A stretch of 42,813 nt of DNA, from positions 1 through 42,813 of the forward strand of contig NZ_RHOB01000019.1 of NCBI RefSeq assembly GCF_003946085.1, written 5' to 3'. The stretch comes from Levilactobacillus angrenensis. Lineage in GTDB: Bacteria > Bacillota > Bacilli > Lactobacillales > Lactobacillaceae. The position numbers and the translations under genes are program-made. Below are positions 26,501-36,792 of the stretch, in pieces (position 1 is the first letter of the stretch; the number at the start of each line of letters is the position of its first letter). The notes under the pieces were generated by a model. It was given only the letters and a program-made list of their open reading frames with translations, did not search any database and was not told where the DNA came from.

Positions 26501-26537
26501 AAACGGGCCAGCCGCTAGTAGTGGGTGTGGTCCGTTT
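26501..26537 (+). terminator. Terminator of rnjB
   Basis: AAACGGGCCA pairs with TGGTCCGTTT (G-T wobbles) and ends in a short T-run. It lies just before the next gene's ribosome binding site, so read-through may be partial. Confidence 0.6.
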
Positions 26538-26566
26538 TGACTTCTGCTTTTGAAGGGGGAACGACC

Positions 26567-27505
26567 ATGTCAGATTTTTTCAGTCCTGCCGCCCGAGATA
26601 ACGCCTTTAAACGGGCCGTAGCGGCCTTTGACGACCGTCACTGGTCAACAGCCAGTGACTTGTTTGAAACGCTGTATCACGACCAGCAAACGCCAGAATT
26701 GAACCGTTATTTGGTCGCCAGTCTCTACCATGACCAAAAGTACCTGTTGGCCGAGCAATATGCCGCCGAACAAGATCCGATTTATTTGGATTCCGCGCAG
26801 CATTTCCAGTTGCGACTCGACGTAGCCCTCAAGAATCAACAGTTTATTTTCGCTCGTGAATTTTGTCAGGTAGCGCAAGCAGACGCTTGGCGCGCCGGGG
26901 GATTGGCCCAAGTTGAAGTCGCCGAGGCCGCCGCGACTACAGAATTGGCCGCGACGCAACGGGTCATCGCCAAGCAGTTTTACCATCTCGGCGACGTGCC
27001 TTTCAACGAACAACGACAGCGGTTAGAACGTGCACGCCAACTGCCGCTTAAGCTCTACTTGCAAGGTGTGCAGTACTTGCTGGTCGACCCCTTCTTACAT
27101 CCCTTACTGCGGGCGGACCTGTTGGAGGGATTGATGCGTTTGCGGGTTGACCAGACCGTGAAGCTCCACTGGCTGGATGATCAGCTCTACCCAGTTGCCA
27201 CGGGCGACTTGCGCCCAGTCAATGACAGCCAAGCAGCCACGGCCATCCAAGATTATTTACAAAATGATTTAGGGCAAACGGATCCGGTGCTAGCGGCCAA
27301 CCTGCAACAGACCGTGACGTTACAGTTGATGATGCTCTATCCATTTATTGATCGGGTCATCACGGCTCCGGTGGCTTGGGTCCAAACCATCGCCGGGTTG
27401 CCACTGACGACGTTACTCAGTGACCAGGACACAAAAACCATGCAAAGCTGGCAAATGACGCTGAACCGCTATATGGCTGAACTTTTCGGCGCAATTGACC
27501 ATTAA
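26567..27505 (+). CDS. TPR-like helical repeat protein of unknown function
   Basis: The 312-residue protein is all-helical in appearance. The N-terminal third has TPR-like pairs (RAVAAFDDRHWSTASDLFETL, ELNRYLVASLYHDQKYLLAEQYA). No signal or membrane segment is seen. ATG 26567 follows GAAGGGGG by seven bases. A TPR-like gene just upstream of tuf is common in lactobacilli; its role is not established here. Confidence 0.75.
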   Translation: MSDFFSPAARDNAFKRAVAAFDDRHWSTASDLFETLYHDQQTPELNRYLVASLYHDQKYLLAEQYAAEQDPIYLDSAQHFQLRLDVALKNQQFIFAREFCQVAQADAWRAGGLAQVEVAEAAATTELAATQRVIAKQFYHLGDVPFNEQRQRLERARQLPLKLYLQGVQYLLVDPFLHPLLRADLLEGLMRLRVDQTVKLHWLDDQLYPVATGDLRPVNDSQAATAIQDYLQNDLGQTDPVLAANLQQTVTLQLMMLYPFIDRVITAPVAWVQTIAGLPLTTLLSDQDTKTMQSWQMTLNRYMAELFGAIDH

Positions 27506-27540
27506 AATCCGGAAAAACTCGAAAATGAGTGAAATTTTAG

Positions 27541-27569
27541 TTTACAAATAATTCTTCAGCATATATACT
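27541..27569 (+). promoter_or_regulatory. tuf: tuf promoter P1
   Basis: TTTACA (27541-27546), a 17-base spacer and TATACT (27564-27569) lie about 135 bases before tuf. Confidence 0.55.
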
Positions 27570-27601
27570 GGTCAAGGATTCTTTTTTGGGAGGGTTCCAG
27601 C

Positions 27602-27630
27602 TTTCCCTTTCTGAAAAGAAGTAGTATAAT
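27602..27630 (+). promoter_or_regulatory. tuf: tuf promoter P2
   Basis: A perfect TATAAT (27625-27630) lies about 74 bases before tuf, with a weak -35 (TTTCCC at 27602-27607). Two promoters would suit a very highly expressed gene. Confidence 0.5.
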
Positions 27631-27703
27631 TTTACGCAAAGGGTGATTTGTTTTCTTCGGAAGACAAATTGCACTTGCGATAAAATACAGGAGGGTTTCA
27701 TTA

Positions 27704-28894
27704 ATGGCTGAAAAAGAACATTATGAAAGAACTAAACCCCATGTAAATATTGGTACTATTGGCCATATTGACCATGGGAAAACGACGTTAACTGCTGCAA
27801 TCACTAAGGTACTTGCTGACAAAGGTTTAGCAAAGGCCGAAGATTACGCTGATATCGATGCTGCTCCAGAAGAACGTGAACGTGGTATCACGATCAACAC
27901 TGCCCACGTTGAATACGAAACGGAAAAGCGTCACTACGCGCATATCGATGCCCCAGGACACGCTGACTACATCAAGAACATGATCACTGGTGCTGCCCAA
28001 ATGGACGGTGCTATCTTGGTTGTTGCCGCTACTGATGGCCCTATGCCACAAACCCGTGAACACATTTTGCTTGCTCGCCAGGTTGGTGTTGAATACATCG
28101 TTGTCTTCTTAAACAAGACTGACCTTGTTGACGATGACGAACTGGTTGACTTAGTTGAAATGGAAGTTCGTGAGCTGTTGTCTGAATACGATTACCCTGG
28201 TGATGATATTCCAGTTGTTCGTGGTTCAGCATTGAAGGCTCTTGAAGGCGACGAAGAACAAGAAAAGGTTATCCTTCACTTAATGGATATCGTTGACGAT
28301 TACATCCCAACGCCAGAACGTGAAAACGACAAGCCATTCTTGATGCCAGTTGAAGATGTCTTCACGATTACTGGTCGTGGGACTGTTGCTTCTGGCCGTA
28401 TCGACCGTGGGACTGTTAAGATTGGTGACGAAGTTGAAATCGTTGGTTTACATGACGACGTATTGAAGACGACTGTTACTGGTCTTGAAATGTTCCGGAA
28501 GACGTTGGACCTTGGTGAAGCCGGGGATAACGTTGGTGCTTTGCTTCGTGGGATCAACCGTGAACAAGTCGTTCGTGGACAAGTTTTGGCTAAGCCAGGC
28601 TCGATCCAAACGCACGAAAAGTTCAAGGGTGAAGTCTACATCTTGAGCAAAGAAGAAGGTGGCCGTCATACGCCATTCTTCTCAAACTACCGTCCACAAT
28701 TCTACTTCCACACCACTGATATCACTGGTGTTATCGAATTGCCTGATGGCGTAGAAATGGTTATGCCTGGTGATAACGTGACGTTCACTGTTGAACTGAT
28801 CCAACCAGCTGCCATTGAAAAGGGTACGAAGTTCACTGTTCGTGAAGGTGGCCACACCGTTGGTGCCGGTACCGTTACGGAAATTGACGACTAA
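27704..28894 (+). CDS. tuf: Elongation factor Tu
   Basis: EF-Tu delivers aminoacyl-tRNA to the ribosome. The 396-residue protein has G1 GHIDHGKT (residues 20-27), [28 protein letters not shown] and the conserved domains 2 and 3. Gly21 of the family's GHVDHGKT is followed here by Ile. AGGAGG precedes the ATG, and codon use is strongly biased as in highly expressed genes. It is the only tuf in this window and is monocistronic. Confidence 0.98.
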   Translation: MAEKEHYERTKPHVNIGTIGHIDHGKTTLTAAITKVLADKGLAKAEDYADIDAAPEERERGITINTAHVEYETEKRHYAHIDAPGHADYIKNMITGAAQMDGAILVVAATDGPMPQTREHILLARQVGVEYIVVFLNKTDLVDDDELVDLVEMEVRELLSEYDYPGDDIPVVRGSALKALEGDEEQEKVILHLMDIVDDYIPTPERENDKPFLMPVEDVFTITGRGTVASGRIDRGTVKIGDEVEIVGLHDDVLKTTVTGLEMFRKTLDLGEAGDNVGALLRGINREQVVRGQVLAKPGSIQTHEKFKGEVYILSKEEGGRHTPFFSNYRPQFYFHTTDITGVIELPDGVEMVMPGDNVTFTVELIQPAAIEKGTKFTVREGGHTVGAGTVTEIDD

Positions 28895-28919
28895 TTTTAA
28901 TTAATTAGCGTATCTCCAA

Positions 28920-28954
28920 GAGGGGTCGAAAAGTTAACTTTTCGGGCCCTTTTG
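28920..28954 (+). terminator. tuf: Terminator of tuf
   Basis: AGGG..CGAAAAG pairs with CTTTTCG..CCCT around TTAA, followed by T. The rest of the 28955-29161 gap holds only the tig promoter. Confidence 0.85.
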
Positions 28955-29069
28955 TTTTGGCTAAAAATGGTGCGGGGGTCAGCGAACCAGATGAGCTTTC
29001 AATTTGTGATTTTTCTAGGAAAATATTGCAAAGAATCCGCGCCGTTCACGGCGTTTCAGCAAAAATCAT

Positions 29070-29098
29070 TTTACAATTTGGGTAGCATAAGGTACACT
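29070..29098 (+). promoter_or_regulatory. tig: tig promoter
   Basis: TTTACA (29070-29075), a 17-base spacer and TACACT (29093-29098) lie 64 bases before the tig ATG. Confidence 0.6.
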
Positions 29099-29161
29099 AA
29101 TACAGTATGCAATTGCTAGAATTGTAAATAGTAATATCTTTTCATTTCGGAGGGAAAATTA

Positions 29162-30466
29162 ATGGCTGCAAAGTGGGAAAAAAAGGAAGCTAATCAAGGC
29201 GAATTAACCTTTGAAATTGCTCCTGATAAGATCAAGGAAGGCTTAGATAAAGCATTCCAACGTACCAAGAAGAATTTAGCGGTTCCAGGTTTCCGTAAGG
29301 GCCGGGTACCACGTCAAATCTTTAACCAAATGTATGGTGAAGAAGCTTTGTACCAAGACGCTTTAAACATCGTCTTGCCAGAAGCTTACGATGCTGCCAT
29401 TAAAGAAGCCGGCATCGAACCCGTAGACCAACCTCAAGTCGATGTTGAATCCATGGACAAGGGTAAGGCTTGGGTTTTGAAGGCCGTTGTAACGGTTAAG
29501 CCAGACGTTAAGTTAGGCGAATACAAGAACCTGAGTGTTACGAAGCAAAACACGCGGGTTTACCAAAAGGACATTGACGCTGAATTAGAAAAGCAACGTC
29601 AACAACAAGCCGAATTAGTCTTGAAGGAAGACGAAGCCGCTGCTAAGGGCGATACTGTTGTGATCGACTTTGACGGTTACGTTGACGGCAAGCAATTCGA
29701 CGGTGGTAAGGCTGACAACTACTCCTTGGAATTAGGCTCTAACTCCTTCATCCCTGGCTTTGAAGACCAATTAGTTGGTCACAAGGCTGGCGAAAACGTG
29801 GACGTTAAAGTTACGTTCCCTAAGGATTACCAAGCCGAAGACTTACGTGACAAGGAAGCCACTTTCAAGGTTACCATTCACGAAGTTAAGGAAAAGCAAT
29901 TGCCTGAATTGGACGATGAATTCGCTAAGGACGTTGACGAAGACGTTGACAGCTTAGAAGAATTACAAGCCAAGACGAAGGACCGTCTGAAGGAACAAAA
30001 GACGGCTGCTGCTCACGACGCCATCGAAGACGAAGCTATCAGCGAAGCCGTTGATAACGCTGAAATTGGTGACATCCCAGAAGCTATGTTGAAGGATGAT
30101 ATCGACCGTCAAATGGATCAATACCTGGCTAACATGCAACAACAAGGTATCGAACCTAAGATGTACTTCCAATTAACTGGAACGACTCAAGACGACTTGC
30201 GTAAGCAATTCACTGACGGTGCTGACAAGCGGGTCAAGACCAACCTGGTTCTTGAAGCGGTTGTTGAAGCTGAAAAGATCGAACCTTCCGAAGACGAAGT
30301 TGCTGCCGAAGTCAAGGACTTGGCTGCCCAATATGGTATGGAAGAAAGTGCTGTTCGCAGTGCCCTTTCCGATGACATGCTGAAGCATGATATCGCCATC
30401 AAGAGTGCCGTTGACTTGATTGCCGACTCCGCTAAGCAAGACAAGAAGAAGGACGCCGAAGACTAA
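29162..30466 (+). CDS. tig: Trigger factor, ribosome-associated chaperone
   Basis: Trigger factor binds nascent chains at the ribosome exit tunnel and has prolyl isomerase activity. The 434-residue protein has the ribosome-binding signature [12 protein letters not shown] near residues 44-55. The FKBP-like domain follows (about 160-245, with [19 protein letters not shown]), then the long helical C-terminal domain. GGAGGG precedes the ATG. Followed by clpX, as in many Firmicutes, but with its own terminator between. Confidence 0.97.
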   Translation: MAAKWEKKEANQGELTFEIAPDKIKEGLDKAFQRTKKNLAVPGFRKGRVPRQIFNQMYGEEALYQDALNIVLPEAYDAAIKEAGIEPVDQPQVDVESMDKGKAWVLKAVVTVKPDVKLGEYKNLSVTKQNTRVYQKDIDAELEKQRQQQAELVLKEDEAAAKGDTVVIDFDGYVDGKQFDGGKADNYSLELGSNSFIPGFEDQLVGHKAGENVDVKVTFPKDYQAEDLRDKEATFKVTIHEVKEKQLPELDDEFAKDVDEDVDSLEELQAKTKDRLKEQKTAAAHDAIEDEAISEAVDNAEIGDIPEAMLKDDIDRQMDQYLANMQQQGIEPKMYFQLTGTTQDDLRKQFTDGADKRVKTNLVLEAVVEAEKIEPSEDEVAAEVKDLAAQYGMEESAVRSALSDDMLKHDIAIKSAVDLIADSAKQDKKKDAED

Positions 30467-30489
30467 TTTAACGATTAGTTAACGACTTG

Positions 30490-30522
30490 ACCGGGATGAC
30501 AGGCGCTGTTGTCCCGGTTTTC
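30490..30522 (+). terminator. tig: Terminator of tig
   Basis: ACCGGGA/TCCCGGT stem followed by T, 24 bases past tig. Confidence 0.8.
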
Positions 30523-30552
30523 TGTTATTTCCAGGCTGACGAGGCGAATTGA

Positions 30553-30581
30553 TTTTCAGCGACCGCCAACTGTGGTATAGT
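30553..30581 (+). promoter_or_regulatory. clpX: clpX promoter
   Basis: TTTTCA (30553-30558), a 17-base spacer and TATAGT (30576-30581). No CtsR or CIRCE operator is seen in the leader. Confidence 0.5.
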
Positions 30582-30667
30582 ACACGATTGACGGGGAATC
30601 CAGTTAGTTCGATGGGTTTACTGAACCAAAGAATCATTTAGTTAAGGCTTAAGCCTGGAGAGAAAGG

Positions 30668-31933
30668 GTGAGTTTATTGTTTGAAAACACCGACGAAACG
30701 AATGGCCCAGTAGTTTGCTCGTTCTGTGGCAAGTCGCAAGACCAAGTGCAGAAGATCGTTGCTGGCCCAGGTGTTTACATCTGTAACGAATGTATCGACC
30801 TTTGTAAGGAAATTATCGACGAAGAATTCAGCCAAGATGCTGCGCAAGAAACTTTAGCAGTGCCAACGCCAGCTGATATCGTCAAAACGCTTGACCAGTA
30901 CGTGATTGGCCAAACGGAAGCCAAGCGCACGTTGTCCGTAGCGGTATACAACCACTACAAGCGGGTCAACGAAATGGCTCAGGCAGACGATGAAGGTCCT
31001 GAACTGCAGAAGAGTAACATTGCGGTGATCGGGCCCACTGGTTCCGGGAAGACTTACCTGGCGCAAAGCCTGGCTAAGATTCTCAATGTGCCATTTGCCA
31101 TTGCCGATGCCACGACGCTGACGGAAGCCGGCTACGTGGGTGAAGACGTCGAAAACATCCTCTTGAAGTTGCTGCAAAACGCCGATTACGACGTGGACCG
31201 CGCCGAAAAGGGGATCATCTACATTGATGAAATCGATAAGATCGCCAAGAAGTCCGAAAACGTCTCCATCACGCGAGATGTTTCTGGTGAAGGGGTCCAA
31301 CAGGCCTTGCTGAAGATTTTGGAAGGAACGATTGCCAACGTGCCGCCTCAGGGTGGTCGGAAGCATCCCCAACAAGAATTCATTCAGATTGACACCACCA
31401 ACATCCTCTTTATCGTGGGTGGGGCCTTTGACGGTATTGATGGCATCGTAAAACGGCGTTTGGGTGACCAAACGATCGGATTTGGTGCCGACACCAAGGA
31501 ACAAGACGTCTTGGCCTCAGGTGATAGCCTGATGCAACACGTCATTCCGGAAGACCTGCTGCAATTTGGGTTGATTCCTGAATTCATCGGCCGGTTACCA
31601 ATCTTGACGGCACTGGAAAAGTTGGACGAAAACGACTTAGTCCGGATCTTGACCGAACCGAAGAATGCGTTGGTCAAGCAATACGAAAAGCTGTTGTCAT
31701 TAGACAATGTCGACTTACAATTCCAGCCAGCAGCCTTACGGGAGATGGCCAAGTTAGCCATTGCCCGCAACACTGGGGCCCGGGGCTTGCGGTCGATCAT
31801 CGAAGACGTTATGCGTGACATCATGTTTGACTTGCCAAGTCGTAACGACGTGGCGAAGGTCATCATCACGGCCGATACGGTCACGAATCACGCGGAACCT
31901 GAATTAGTTTTAAAGGATCAAAAGGCTTCCTAA
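30668..31933 (+). CDS. clpX: ATP-dependent protease ATP-binding subunit ClpX
   Basis: ClpX is the AAA+ unfoldase that feeds ClpP. The 421-residue protein has an N-terminal zinc finger (Cys17, Cys20, Cys39, Cys42) and Walker A GPTGSGKT (residues 122-129). Walker B is in [10 protein letters not shown], the ClpP-binding IGF loop is in QTIGFGA, and sensor 2 is GARGLR. The start is uncertain. GTG 30668 has GGAGAG five bases upstream, while TTG 30677 (starting [10 protein letters not shown]) has AAAGGGTGAG closer by and looks like other ClpX N-termini. Confidence 0.97.
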   Translation: MSLLFENTDETNGPVVCSFCGKSQDQVQKIVAGPGVYICNECIDLCKEIIDEEFSQDAAQETLAVPTPADIVKTLDQYVIGQTEAKRTLSVAVYNHYKRVNEMAQADDEGPELQKSNIAVIGPTGSGKTYLAQSLAKILNVPFAIADATTLTEAGYVGEDVENILLKLLQNADYDVDRAEKGIIYIDEIDKIAKKSENVSITRDVSGEGVQQALLKILEGTIANVPPQGGRKHPQQEFIQIDTTNILFIVGGAFDGIDGIVKRRLGDQTIGFGADTKEQDVLASGDSLMQHVIPEDLLQFGLIPEFIGRLPILTALEKLDENDLVRILTEPKNALVKQYEKLLSLDNVDLQFQPAALREMAKLAIARNTGARGLRSIIEDVMRDIMFDLPSRNDVAKVIITADTVTNHAEPELVLKDQKAS

Positions 31934-31946
31934 TTTAGAAGCAATT

Positions 31947-31982
31947 AAGTGACCGAGGAGAAAATCTTCGGCCACTTTTTTT
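31947..31982 (+). terminator. clpX: Terminator of clpX
   Basis: AAGTG-A-CCGA and TCGG-C-CACTT arms are followed by a run of T. Confidence 0.85.
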
Positions 31983-32113
31983 ATGGGGAAGCAAACGTTG
32001 GTGGGACCGGGCTTGGGTCAAATGCGGTCAAAAATCCTGACAGGTTTCCCCCATTTCCGGGGGCGTTGTGTGTTAGAATGGTGAAAGATATTTTGGAGAG
32101 GATGGACTAACTA

Positions 32114-32707
32114 ATGGAAGTCAATCATGTAGAACTCGTCATGAGCGCGGTCGACCCCGTGCAGTACCCGACCACGGGGTACCCAGAAATTGCCTTGGTG
32201 GGTCGTTCTAACGTGGGTAAATCCTCGCTAACGAACGTCCTGATCAACCGGAATTCCTATGCCCGGACGTCGAGTCAACCCGGCAAAACGCAAACGCTAA
32301 ACTTTTACAACGTGGAGGACCAGCTCTACTTTGTGGATGTCCCTGGCTACGGTTACGCCAAGGTCTCAAAGACGGAACGGGAAAAGTGGGGCACGATGAT
32401 CGAAACCTACTTGACCCAACGTGACCAATTAAAGGGCGTTGTTTCGCTGGTAGACGCCCGGCACGCCCCAACCGAAGATGATGTCCAGATGTACCGCTGG
32501 CTGGCCTATTACGGCTTGCCAACGCTGATTGTGGCCACTAAGAGTGATAAGATTGCCCATGGCAAGTGGAATCAGGCGGTCAGTCGGATCAAAAAGACGA
32601 TGGACCTGCCAAATACGGATAACATCATCATGTTCTCAGCACCCAAGAAGATCGGCAAGGATGCCGTTTGGAATTGGATTGAGCAACAAGCCTTTGGGGG
32701 GGAATAA
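32114..32707 (+). CDS. engB: Ribosome biogenesis GTPase YsxC/EngB
   Basis: EngB is a GTPase required for 50S maturation. The 197-residue protein has G1 GRSNVGKS (residues 30-37), the [14 protein letters not shown] switch, G3 [10 protein letters not shown] and G4 TKSD. It follows clpX and is two bases before a MazG-like gene, so the two are co-transcribed. Confidence 0.96.
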   Translation: MEVNHVELVMSAVDPVQYPTTGYPEIALVGRSNVGKSSLTNVLINRNSYARTSSQPGKTQTLNFYNVEDQLYFVDVPGYGYAKVSKTEREKWGTMIETYLTQRDQLKGVVSLVDARHAPTEDDVQMYRWLAYYGLPTLIVATKSDKIAHGKWNQAVSRIKKTMDLPNTDNIIMFSAPKKIGKDAVWNWIEQQAFGGE

Positions 32708-32709
32708 AC

Positions 32710-33009
32710 GTGGAATTTAACGAATATCAAAAAGCAGCCAACCGGACGCTGTACGGCAACGAGCAAGTCCTGACCAACTGTGCGTTAGGCTTAGCTGGCG
32801 AAACGGGACAGGTCGTGGACTTGGTCAAGAACTACACTTTTCACGGCAAGGACATGGACCACGACGCCATCGTCAAGGAAATGGGCGACGTGCTCTGGTA
32901 CCTCAGTCAAATCTCCCAATGGGCCGATATCGACTTCGATGAGGTCGCTCAAGACAACATCAAACGGTTGAACGCACGGTATCCACATGGGTACCAACCG
33001 AATCACTAA
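32710..33009 (+). CDS. MazG-like nucleotide pyrophosphohydrolase
   Basis: This family hydrolyses nucleoside triphosphates or related dinucleotides. The 99-residue protein has the single MazG domain: GLAGETGQVVDLVKN (residues 28-42), and EMGDVLWYLSQ (57-67), which supply the acidic Mg2+ ligands. GTG start with GGGGGAA upstream. It is too short to be full-length MazG and is like the stand-alone house-cleaning or phage-type proteins; the substrate is unknown. Confidence 0.85.
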   Translation: MEFNEYQKAANRTLYGNEQVLTNCALGLAGETGQVVDLVKNYTFHGKDMDHDAIVKEMGDVLWYLSQISQWADIDFDEVAQDNIKRLNARYPHGYQPNH

Positions 33010-33047
33010 ACTAGTTGTCGAGTGCCTGGCGACTTAGGGCTAAAGCA

Positions 33048-33066
33048 TGGACGGTAAGGCGGCCAG
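33048..33066 (+). repeat. Intergenic repeat copy C (core only)
   Basis: TGGACGGTAAGGCGGCCAG is nearly identical to the 3' core of the large element at 14917-14934 and to copy A at 4413-4431. It is in the same orientation, between the MazG-like gene and its terminator. Little else is conserved. Confidence 0.5.
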
Positions 33067-33100
33067 CTCTGTCATGTTGCCAGTTACTTTACAGACAGTA

Positions 33101-33141
33101 AAAAAGGACCCACGCGGCGTAATCGCCGTGTGGGTCCTTTT
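33101..33141. terminator. Bidirectional terminator between the MazG-like gene and the 62-residue gene
   Basis: AAAAGGACCCAC-G-CGGCG pairs with CGCCG-T-GTGGGTCCTTTT around TAAT. A-run and T-run on both sides serve the two converging genes. Confidence 0.9.
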
Positions 33142-33147
33142 CACAAC

Positions 33148-33336
33148 CTAGTCGTGTTCGTGTTTTTGCTCGTGCTTGATCTGGTCATCCTTGATCAAGC
33201 CCTTACCCTTCTTGTCGTTCTTGTGTTCATCGTTGCGCTTCAAGAACTTGTCGCGCTTCACATCCGTTGGGTCCATTTGGGCAAATTTACCGAACATGGA
33301 ATCCAGGTCGTCTTGACGTTTAACCTTTAATGCCAA
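33148..33336 (-). CDS. Small highly charged protein (resembles SPJ_0845 family)
   Basis: From a TTG at 33336 this encodes 62 residues starting MALKVKRQDDLDSMFGKF and ending in a Lys/Asp/His-rich tail (KHEQKHEHD). The start rests on a perfect AAGGAGGTG eight bases upstream; a longer frame to 33435 lacks one. The N-terminus resembles the small lactic-acid-bacterial SPJ_0845-type proteins of unknown function. It is a single gene with its own promoter and terminator, convergent with the MazG-like gene. Confidence 0.7.
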   Translation of the reverse strand: MALKVKRQDDLDSMFGKFAQMDPTDVKRDKFLKRNDEHKNDKKGKGLIKDDQIKHEQKHEHD

Positions 33337-33364
33337 AGCGAACCACCTCCTTGCTTTTTCAGTA

Positions 33365-33393
33365 ATCATAGCAGAATTAGACCGATTTGTCAT
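33365..33393 (-). promoter_or_regulatory. Promoter of the 62-residue gene
   Basis: On the minus strand, ATGACA (33388-33393), a 17-base spacer and TATGAT (33365-33370) preceded by TGC. Confidence 0.6.
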
Positions 33394-33418
33394 TTTTCTA
33401 GCGACCAGGGGGTTTTGC

Positions 33419-33447
33419 TTGCACCAAACAGACATTCGTCCTATACT
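33419..33447 (+). promoter_or_regulatory. uvrC: uvrC promoter
   Basis: TTGCAC (33419-33424), a 17-base spacer and TATACT (33442-33447), 43 bases before the TTG start. No SOS (LexA/DinR) box is seen. Confidence 0.7.
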
Positions 33448-33489
33448 TTAAAGGCTTATGATATCGATTAAAAACGGGAGGGATCTTCC

Positions 33490-35307
33490 TTGGCATCGGA
33501 ATATTTAGAACATAAATTAGCGTTACTGCCGGGCCTTCCCGGCTGTTACCTGATGAAAAACGTCAACAGTCAAATTATTTATGTGGGTAAGGCGAAAAAC
33601 TTGAAGAACCGGGTGCGGTCCTATTTCAAGAGTAGCCACACCGGGAAGACGGCCCAGTTGGTCAGCGAAATCGTGGACTTTGAAACGATTATCACGTCGA
33701 CTGACAAAGAGGCCTTTTTGCTGGAAATCACGCTGATCCAAAAACATCAACCGTACTTCAACATCAAGCTGAAGCGGGGGACCGGTTACCCGTACATCAA
33801 GATTACCCATGAACGTGACCCGCAACTCCTGTTGGTCAGTGACATTCGCAAGGACGGGGCCTATTACTTTGGACCATACCCCAACGTGTATGCGGCTGAG
33901 GAGACCATGCATTTCTTACAAAAGGTCTATCCCTTGCGCCGGTGTACCGGGTATCAGGGGCGGCCGTGCCTGTACTACCATATGGGCCAGTGCTTAGGCG
34001 CCTGTTTTAAAGAGGTGCCCGAAGCCGATTACGATCACCAGATTCGCAAGATCAAGTCCTTTTTAAATGGTAACGTTGCGCACGCCAAGAAGGAACTTAG
34101 CACGCGGATGGCCAAGGCGGCTGGCAACATGGAATATGAACGCGCCGCCGAATTGCGCGACCAGATTCGCTACATCGAAGCGACCGTGGAAAAGCAAAAG
34201 ATCATTTCCAATGACCACACGCCCCGGGATATTTTCAATTTCTACCTGGACAAAGGTTGGCTGTCGATTCAGGTCTTCTTCATTCGCCAAGCACGCCTGA
34301 TGAAGCGTGAAAAGCGGCTATTTCCGGTCATCAACTCGGCCGAAGAAGAGCTGGCTAGCTTCATCGTCCAGTTCTATCAACGGAAAAATACGGTTCTGCC
34401 ACGCGAGATTTTAGTGCCCGCCAGCATCGACCATGAGGTGATTGAGGAATTGCTGAAAGTGCCTGTCAGAACGCCGCAGCGGGGGACTAAACGTGATTTG
34501 CTAGAGATGGCCGGTAAGAACGCCAAACTGGTCTTAGACGAGAAATTTCGGCTTTTAGAGCTGGATGAAAGCAAGACCACGGGGGCGATGAAGGAAATCA
34601 CCGATGCCTTGGGCATTGCCCCGGGCCACAAGATTGAAGCCTTTGACCACTCCCACATTCAAGGGGCCGACCTAGTTTCGGCAATGGTCGTCTTCGTTGA
34701 CGGTCAACCCAATAAGAAGTTGTATCGGAAATATAAATTGCGCACGGTCGATCACGCGGACGAAACCGCCAGCACCCTGGAAGTCATTCGGCGCCGTTAT
34801 GGCCGGCTCTTAAAGGAGCATGCCGCCATGCCGGACCTGATTTTGATGGATGGGGGCGACATTCAAATGAATGCCGTCAAGGAGGTCTTAGCCGATGAAT
34901 TTGACCTGCACATTCCAGTCGCCGGGATGGTCAAAAACGACCACCATAAGACGGCTGACCTGTTGTTCGGTCCCGATGACCATCACGTGCACCTCGACCC
35001 TAAGAGCCAGGGCTTCTACCTGGTTCAGCGGATTCAAGATGAGGTCCACCGCTTTGCCATTACCTTCCACCGGCAAGTGCACACCAAGCACTCACTGAGC
35101 TCGCGACTGGACCGGATTCCCGGCGTTGGTCCGAAGACCCGTAATAAGCTTTTACGCAAATTCGGATCGACCAAGAAGATCGGGGAAGCGGACGTCGATG
35201 ATCTGCGGCAACTGGGCATCAGTCAAACCGTGGCGCAAACCATCCACGTGACGTTGGCAGCGGAGACGGCCGAAATAAAAAGTCCACGGACGCCAACCAA
35301 TCTTTGA
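33490..35307 (+). CDS. uvrC: Excinuclease ABC subunit C
   Basis: UvrC makes both incisions in nucleotide excision repair. The 605-residue protein has a GIY-YIG nuclease domain (PGCYLMKN..IIYVGKAKN, residues about 16-95) and Cys-rich CTGYQGRPCLYYHMGQCLGAC near 155-177. The UVR motif (about 200-235), the C-terminal endonuclease (FDHSHIQGADLVSAMVVF) and a helix-hairpin-helix tail (IPGVGPKTRNKLL) follow. The start is TTG, with GGGAGGGATC upstream. Length is typical. Confidence 0.96.
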   Translation: MASEYLEHKLALLPGLPGCYLMKNVNSQIIYVGKAKNLKNRVRSYFKSSHTGKTAQLVSEIVDFETIITSTDKEAFLLEITLIQKHQPYFNIKLKRGTGYPYIKITHERDPQLLLVSDIRKDGAYYFGPYPNVYAAEETMHFLQKVYPLRRCTGYQGRPCLYYHMGQCLGACFKEVPEADYDHQIRKIKSFLNGNVAHAKKELSTRMAKAAGNMEYERAAELRDQIRYIEATVEKQKIISNDHTPRDIFNFYLDKGWLSIQVFFIRQARLMKREKRLFPVINSAEEELASFIVQFYQRKNTVLPREILVPASIDHEVIEELLKVPVRTPQRGTKRDLLEMAGKNAKLVLDEKFRLLELDESKTTGAMKEITDALGIAPGHKIEAFDHSHIQGADLVSAMVVFVDGQPNKKLYRKYKLRTVDHADETASTLEVIRRRYGRLLKEHAAMPDLILMDGGDIQMNAVKEVLADEFDLHIPVAGMVKNDHHKTADLLFGPDDHHVHLDPKSQGFYLVQRIQDEVHRFAITFHRQVHTKHSLSSRLDRIPGVGPKTRNKLLRKFGSTKKIGEADVDDLRQLGISQTVAQTIHVTLAAETAEIKSPRTPTNL

Positions 35308-35332
35308 CGTGGCGGCCGTTTGCCGGTATACT
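35304..35332 (+). promoter_or_regulatory. obgE promoter overlapping the uvrC stop
   Basis: TTGACG (35304-35309), a 17-base spacer and TATACT (35327-35332). The TGA of uvrC lies within the -35 box. Confidence 0.7.
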
Positions 35333-35394
35333 GGCTAGCAGGAGTCACACTGAGAAAGCAGCACACGCTGGTTTAGAAAACGAGGAATAAAATT

Positions 35395-36690
35395 ATGTTT
35401 GTAGATCAAGTTAAAATTAACGTGAAGGCCGGTAACGGCGGGAATGGCATGGTGGCCTTCCGTCGGGAAAAATTTGTGCCGAACGGTGGCCCAGCCGGCG
35501 GTGACGGTGGTCGTGGTGGGAACATCATCTTCCAAGTCGACGAAGGCTTACGGACGCTGATGGATTTCCGGTATTCCCGAAAGTTCAAGGCTAAAAACGG
35601 TGGCAATGGGGCCATCAAGTCTATGACTGGTCGCGGTGCTGAGGATACCATCATCAAGGTCCCGCAAGGCACGACGGTCATTAACCTGGAAACGGGCGCC
35701 GTCATGGCTGACCTAGTGGAAAGTGACGGTTCTGCCGTCATTGCTAAAGGTGGCCGTGGTGGTCGGGGCAACATTCATTTTGCTTCACCCAAGAACCCAG
35801 CACCAGAAATCGCTGAAAACGGCGAACCGGGACAAGAGTTCGAAGTACAATTGGAATTAAAGGTCTTGGCCGATGTCGGTTTAGTTGGGTTCCCCTCAGT
35901 TGGGAAGTCCACGCTGTTGTCGACGGTCACCAGTGCTAAGCCCAAGATTGCGGAATACCACTTTACCACGTTGGTCCCGAATTTGGGGATGGTCCGGTTA
36001 CCGGACGGCCGTGACTTTGTGATGGCCGATCTGCCCGGGCTGATCGAAGGGGCCGCTAACGGGGTCGGTTTAGGTTTCCAATTCTTACGGCACGTGGAAC
36101 GGACGCGGGTCATCTTGCATCTGATCGACATGAGTGGCTTGGAAGGGCGAAACCCTTACGAGGACTTCGAGAAGATCAATGAGGAACTCAAGACCTACGA
36201 TCCGGATATTTTGAAACGACCACAAATCGTGGTGGCCAACAAGATGGACATGCCGGATTCTGCGGCCAACTTAGCCCAATTCAAGGAAGACTTGAAGCAA
36301 GATCAATTACTGGCTGAAACGCCAGAGATCTTTGCCGTCTCTGCCTTGACGCATGATGGGCTAACCCCCTTACTGGGGCGGACCGCGGACATCTTGGCCG
36401 AAACGCCACAGTTCCCAGTCAAGCAGCCAGAAGTGGCCACGACGGCGGAATACACGTTCAAGCCAGAGGCCGAGTTTACCATCGATCAAGACGAGGATGG
36501 CACTTGGATTTTAGGCGGTGCCAAGCTGGAGAAGCTGTTCCAGATGACCGATATCAACCACGACGAAAGCCTCTTGCGGTTTGCGCGGCAAATGCGGGGC
36601 ATGGGCATCGACGATTCGTTGCGTGAACATGGCGCGAAGAACGGTGACCTGGTCAAGATTGACGACTTCACCTTCGAGTACATGGCTTAG
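35395..36690 (+). CDS. obgE: GTPase Obg/CgtA
   Basis: Obg is an essential GTPase for 50S assembly and stress signalling. The 431-residue protein has the Gly-rich Obg fold (residues 1-158, with [21 protein letters not shown]), then the G domain from about residue 164 ([22 protein letters not shown]). A C-terminal OCT domain (about 350-431) follows. GAGGA precedes the ATG. Confidence 0.96.
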   Translation: MFVDQVKINVKAGNGGNGMVAFRREKFVPNGGPAGGDGGRGGNIIFQVDEGLRTLMDFRYSRKFKAKNGGNGAIKSMTGRGAEDTIIKVPQGTTVINLETGAVMADLVESDGSAVIAKGGRGGRGNIHFASPKNPAPEIAENGEPGQEFEVQLELKVLADVGLVGFPSVGKSTLLSTVTSAKPKIAEYHFTTLVPNLGMVRLPDGRDFVMADLPGLIEGAANGVGLGFQFLRHVERTRVILHLIDMSGLEGRNPYEDFEKINEELKTYDPDILKRPQIVVANKMDMPDSAANLAQFKEDLKQDQLLAETPEIFAVSALTHDGLTPLLGRTADILAETPQFPVKQPEVATTAEYTFKPEAEFTIDQDEDGTWILGGAKLEKLFQMTDINHDESLLRFARQMRGMGIDDSLREHGAKNGDLVKIDDFTFEYMA

Positions 36691-36719
36691 GCCGGCGACG
36701 CAAATGAATCTTAAAAAAG

Positions 36720-36769
36720 AATCGTCATCAAACGATGGGAACGAATCCCGTCCTTGATGACGATTTTTT
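36720..36769. terminator. Bidirectional-looking terminator after obgE
   Basis: AATCGTCATCAA pairs perfectly with TTGATGACGATT, with an inner GGG/CCC stem, between an A-run and a T-run. Confidence 0.9.
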
Positions 36770-36792
36770 GATTTTCCTAAAGAGTGCGACAA

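Noticed and set aside
30854-31504. 216-codon minus-strand frame inside clpX
   Set aside because: It lies wholly opposite the conserved AAA+ domain and has no ribosome binding site; composition is that of an antisense frame.
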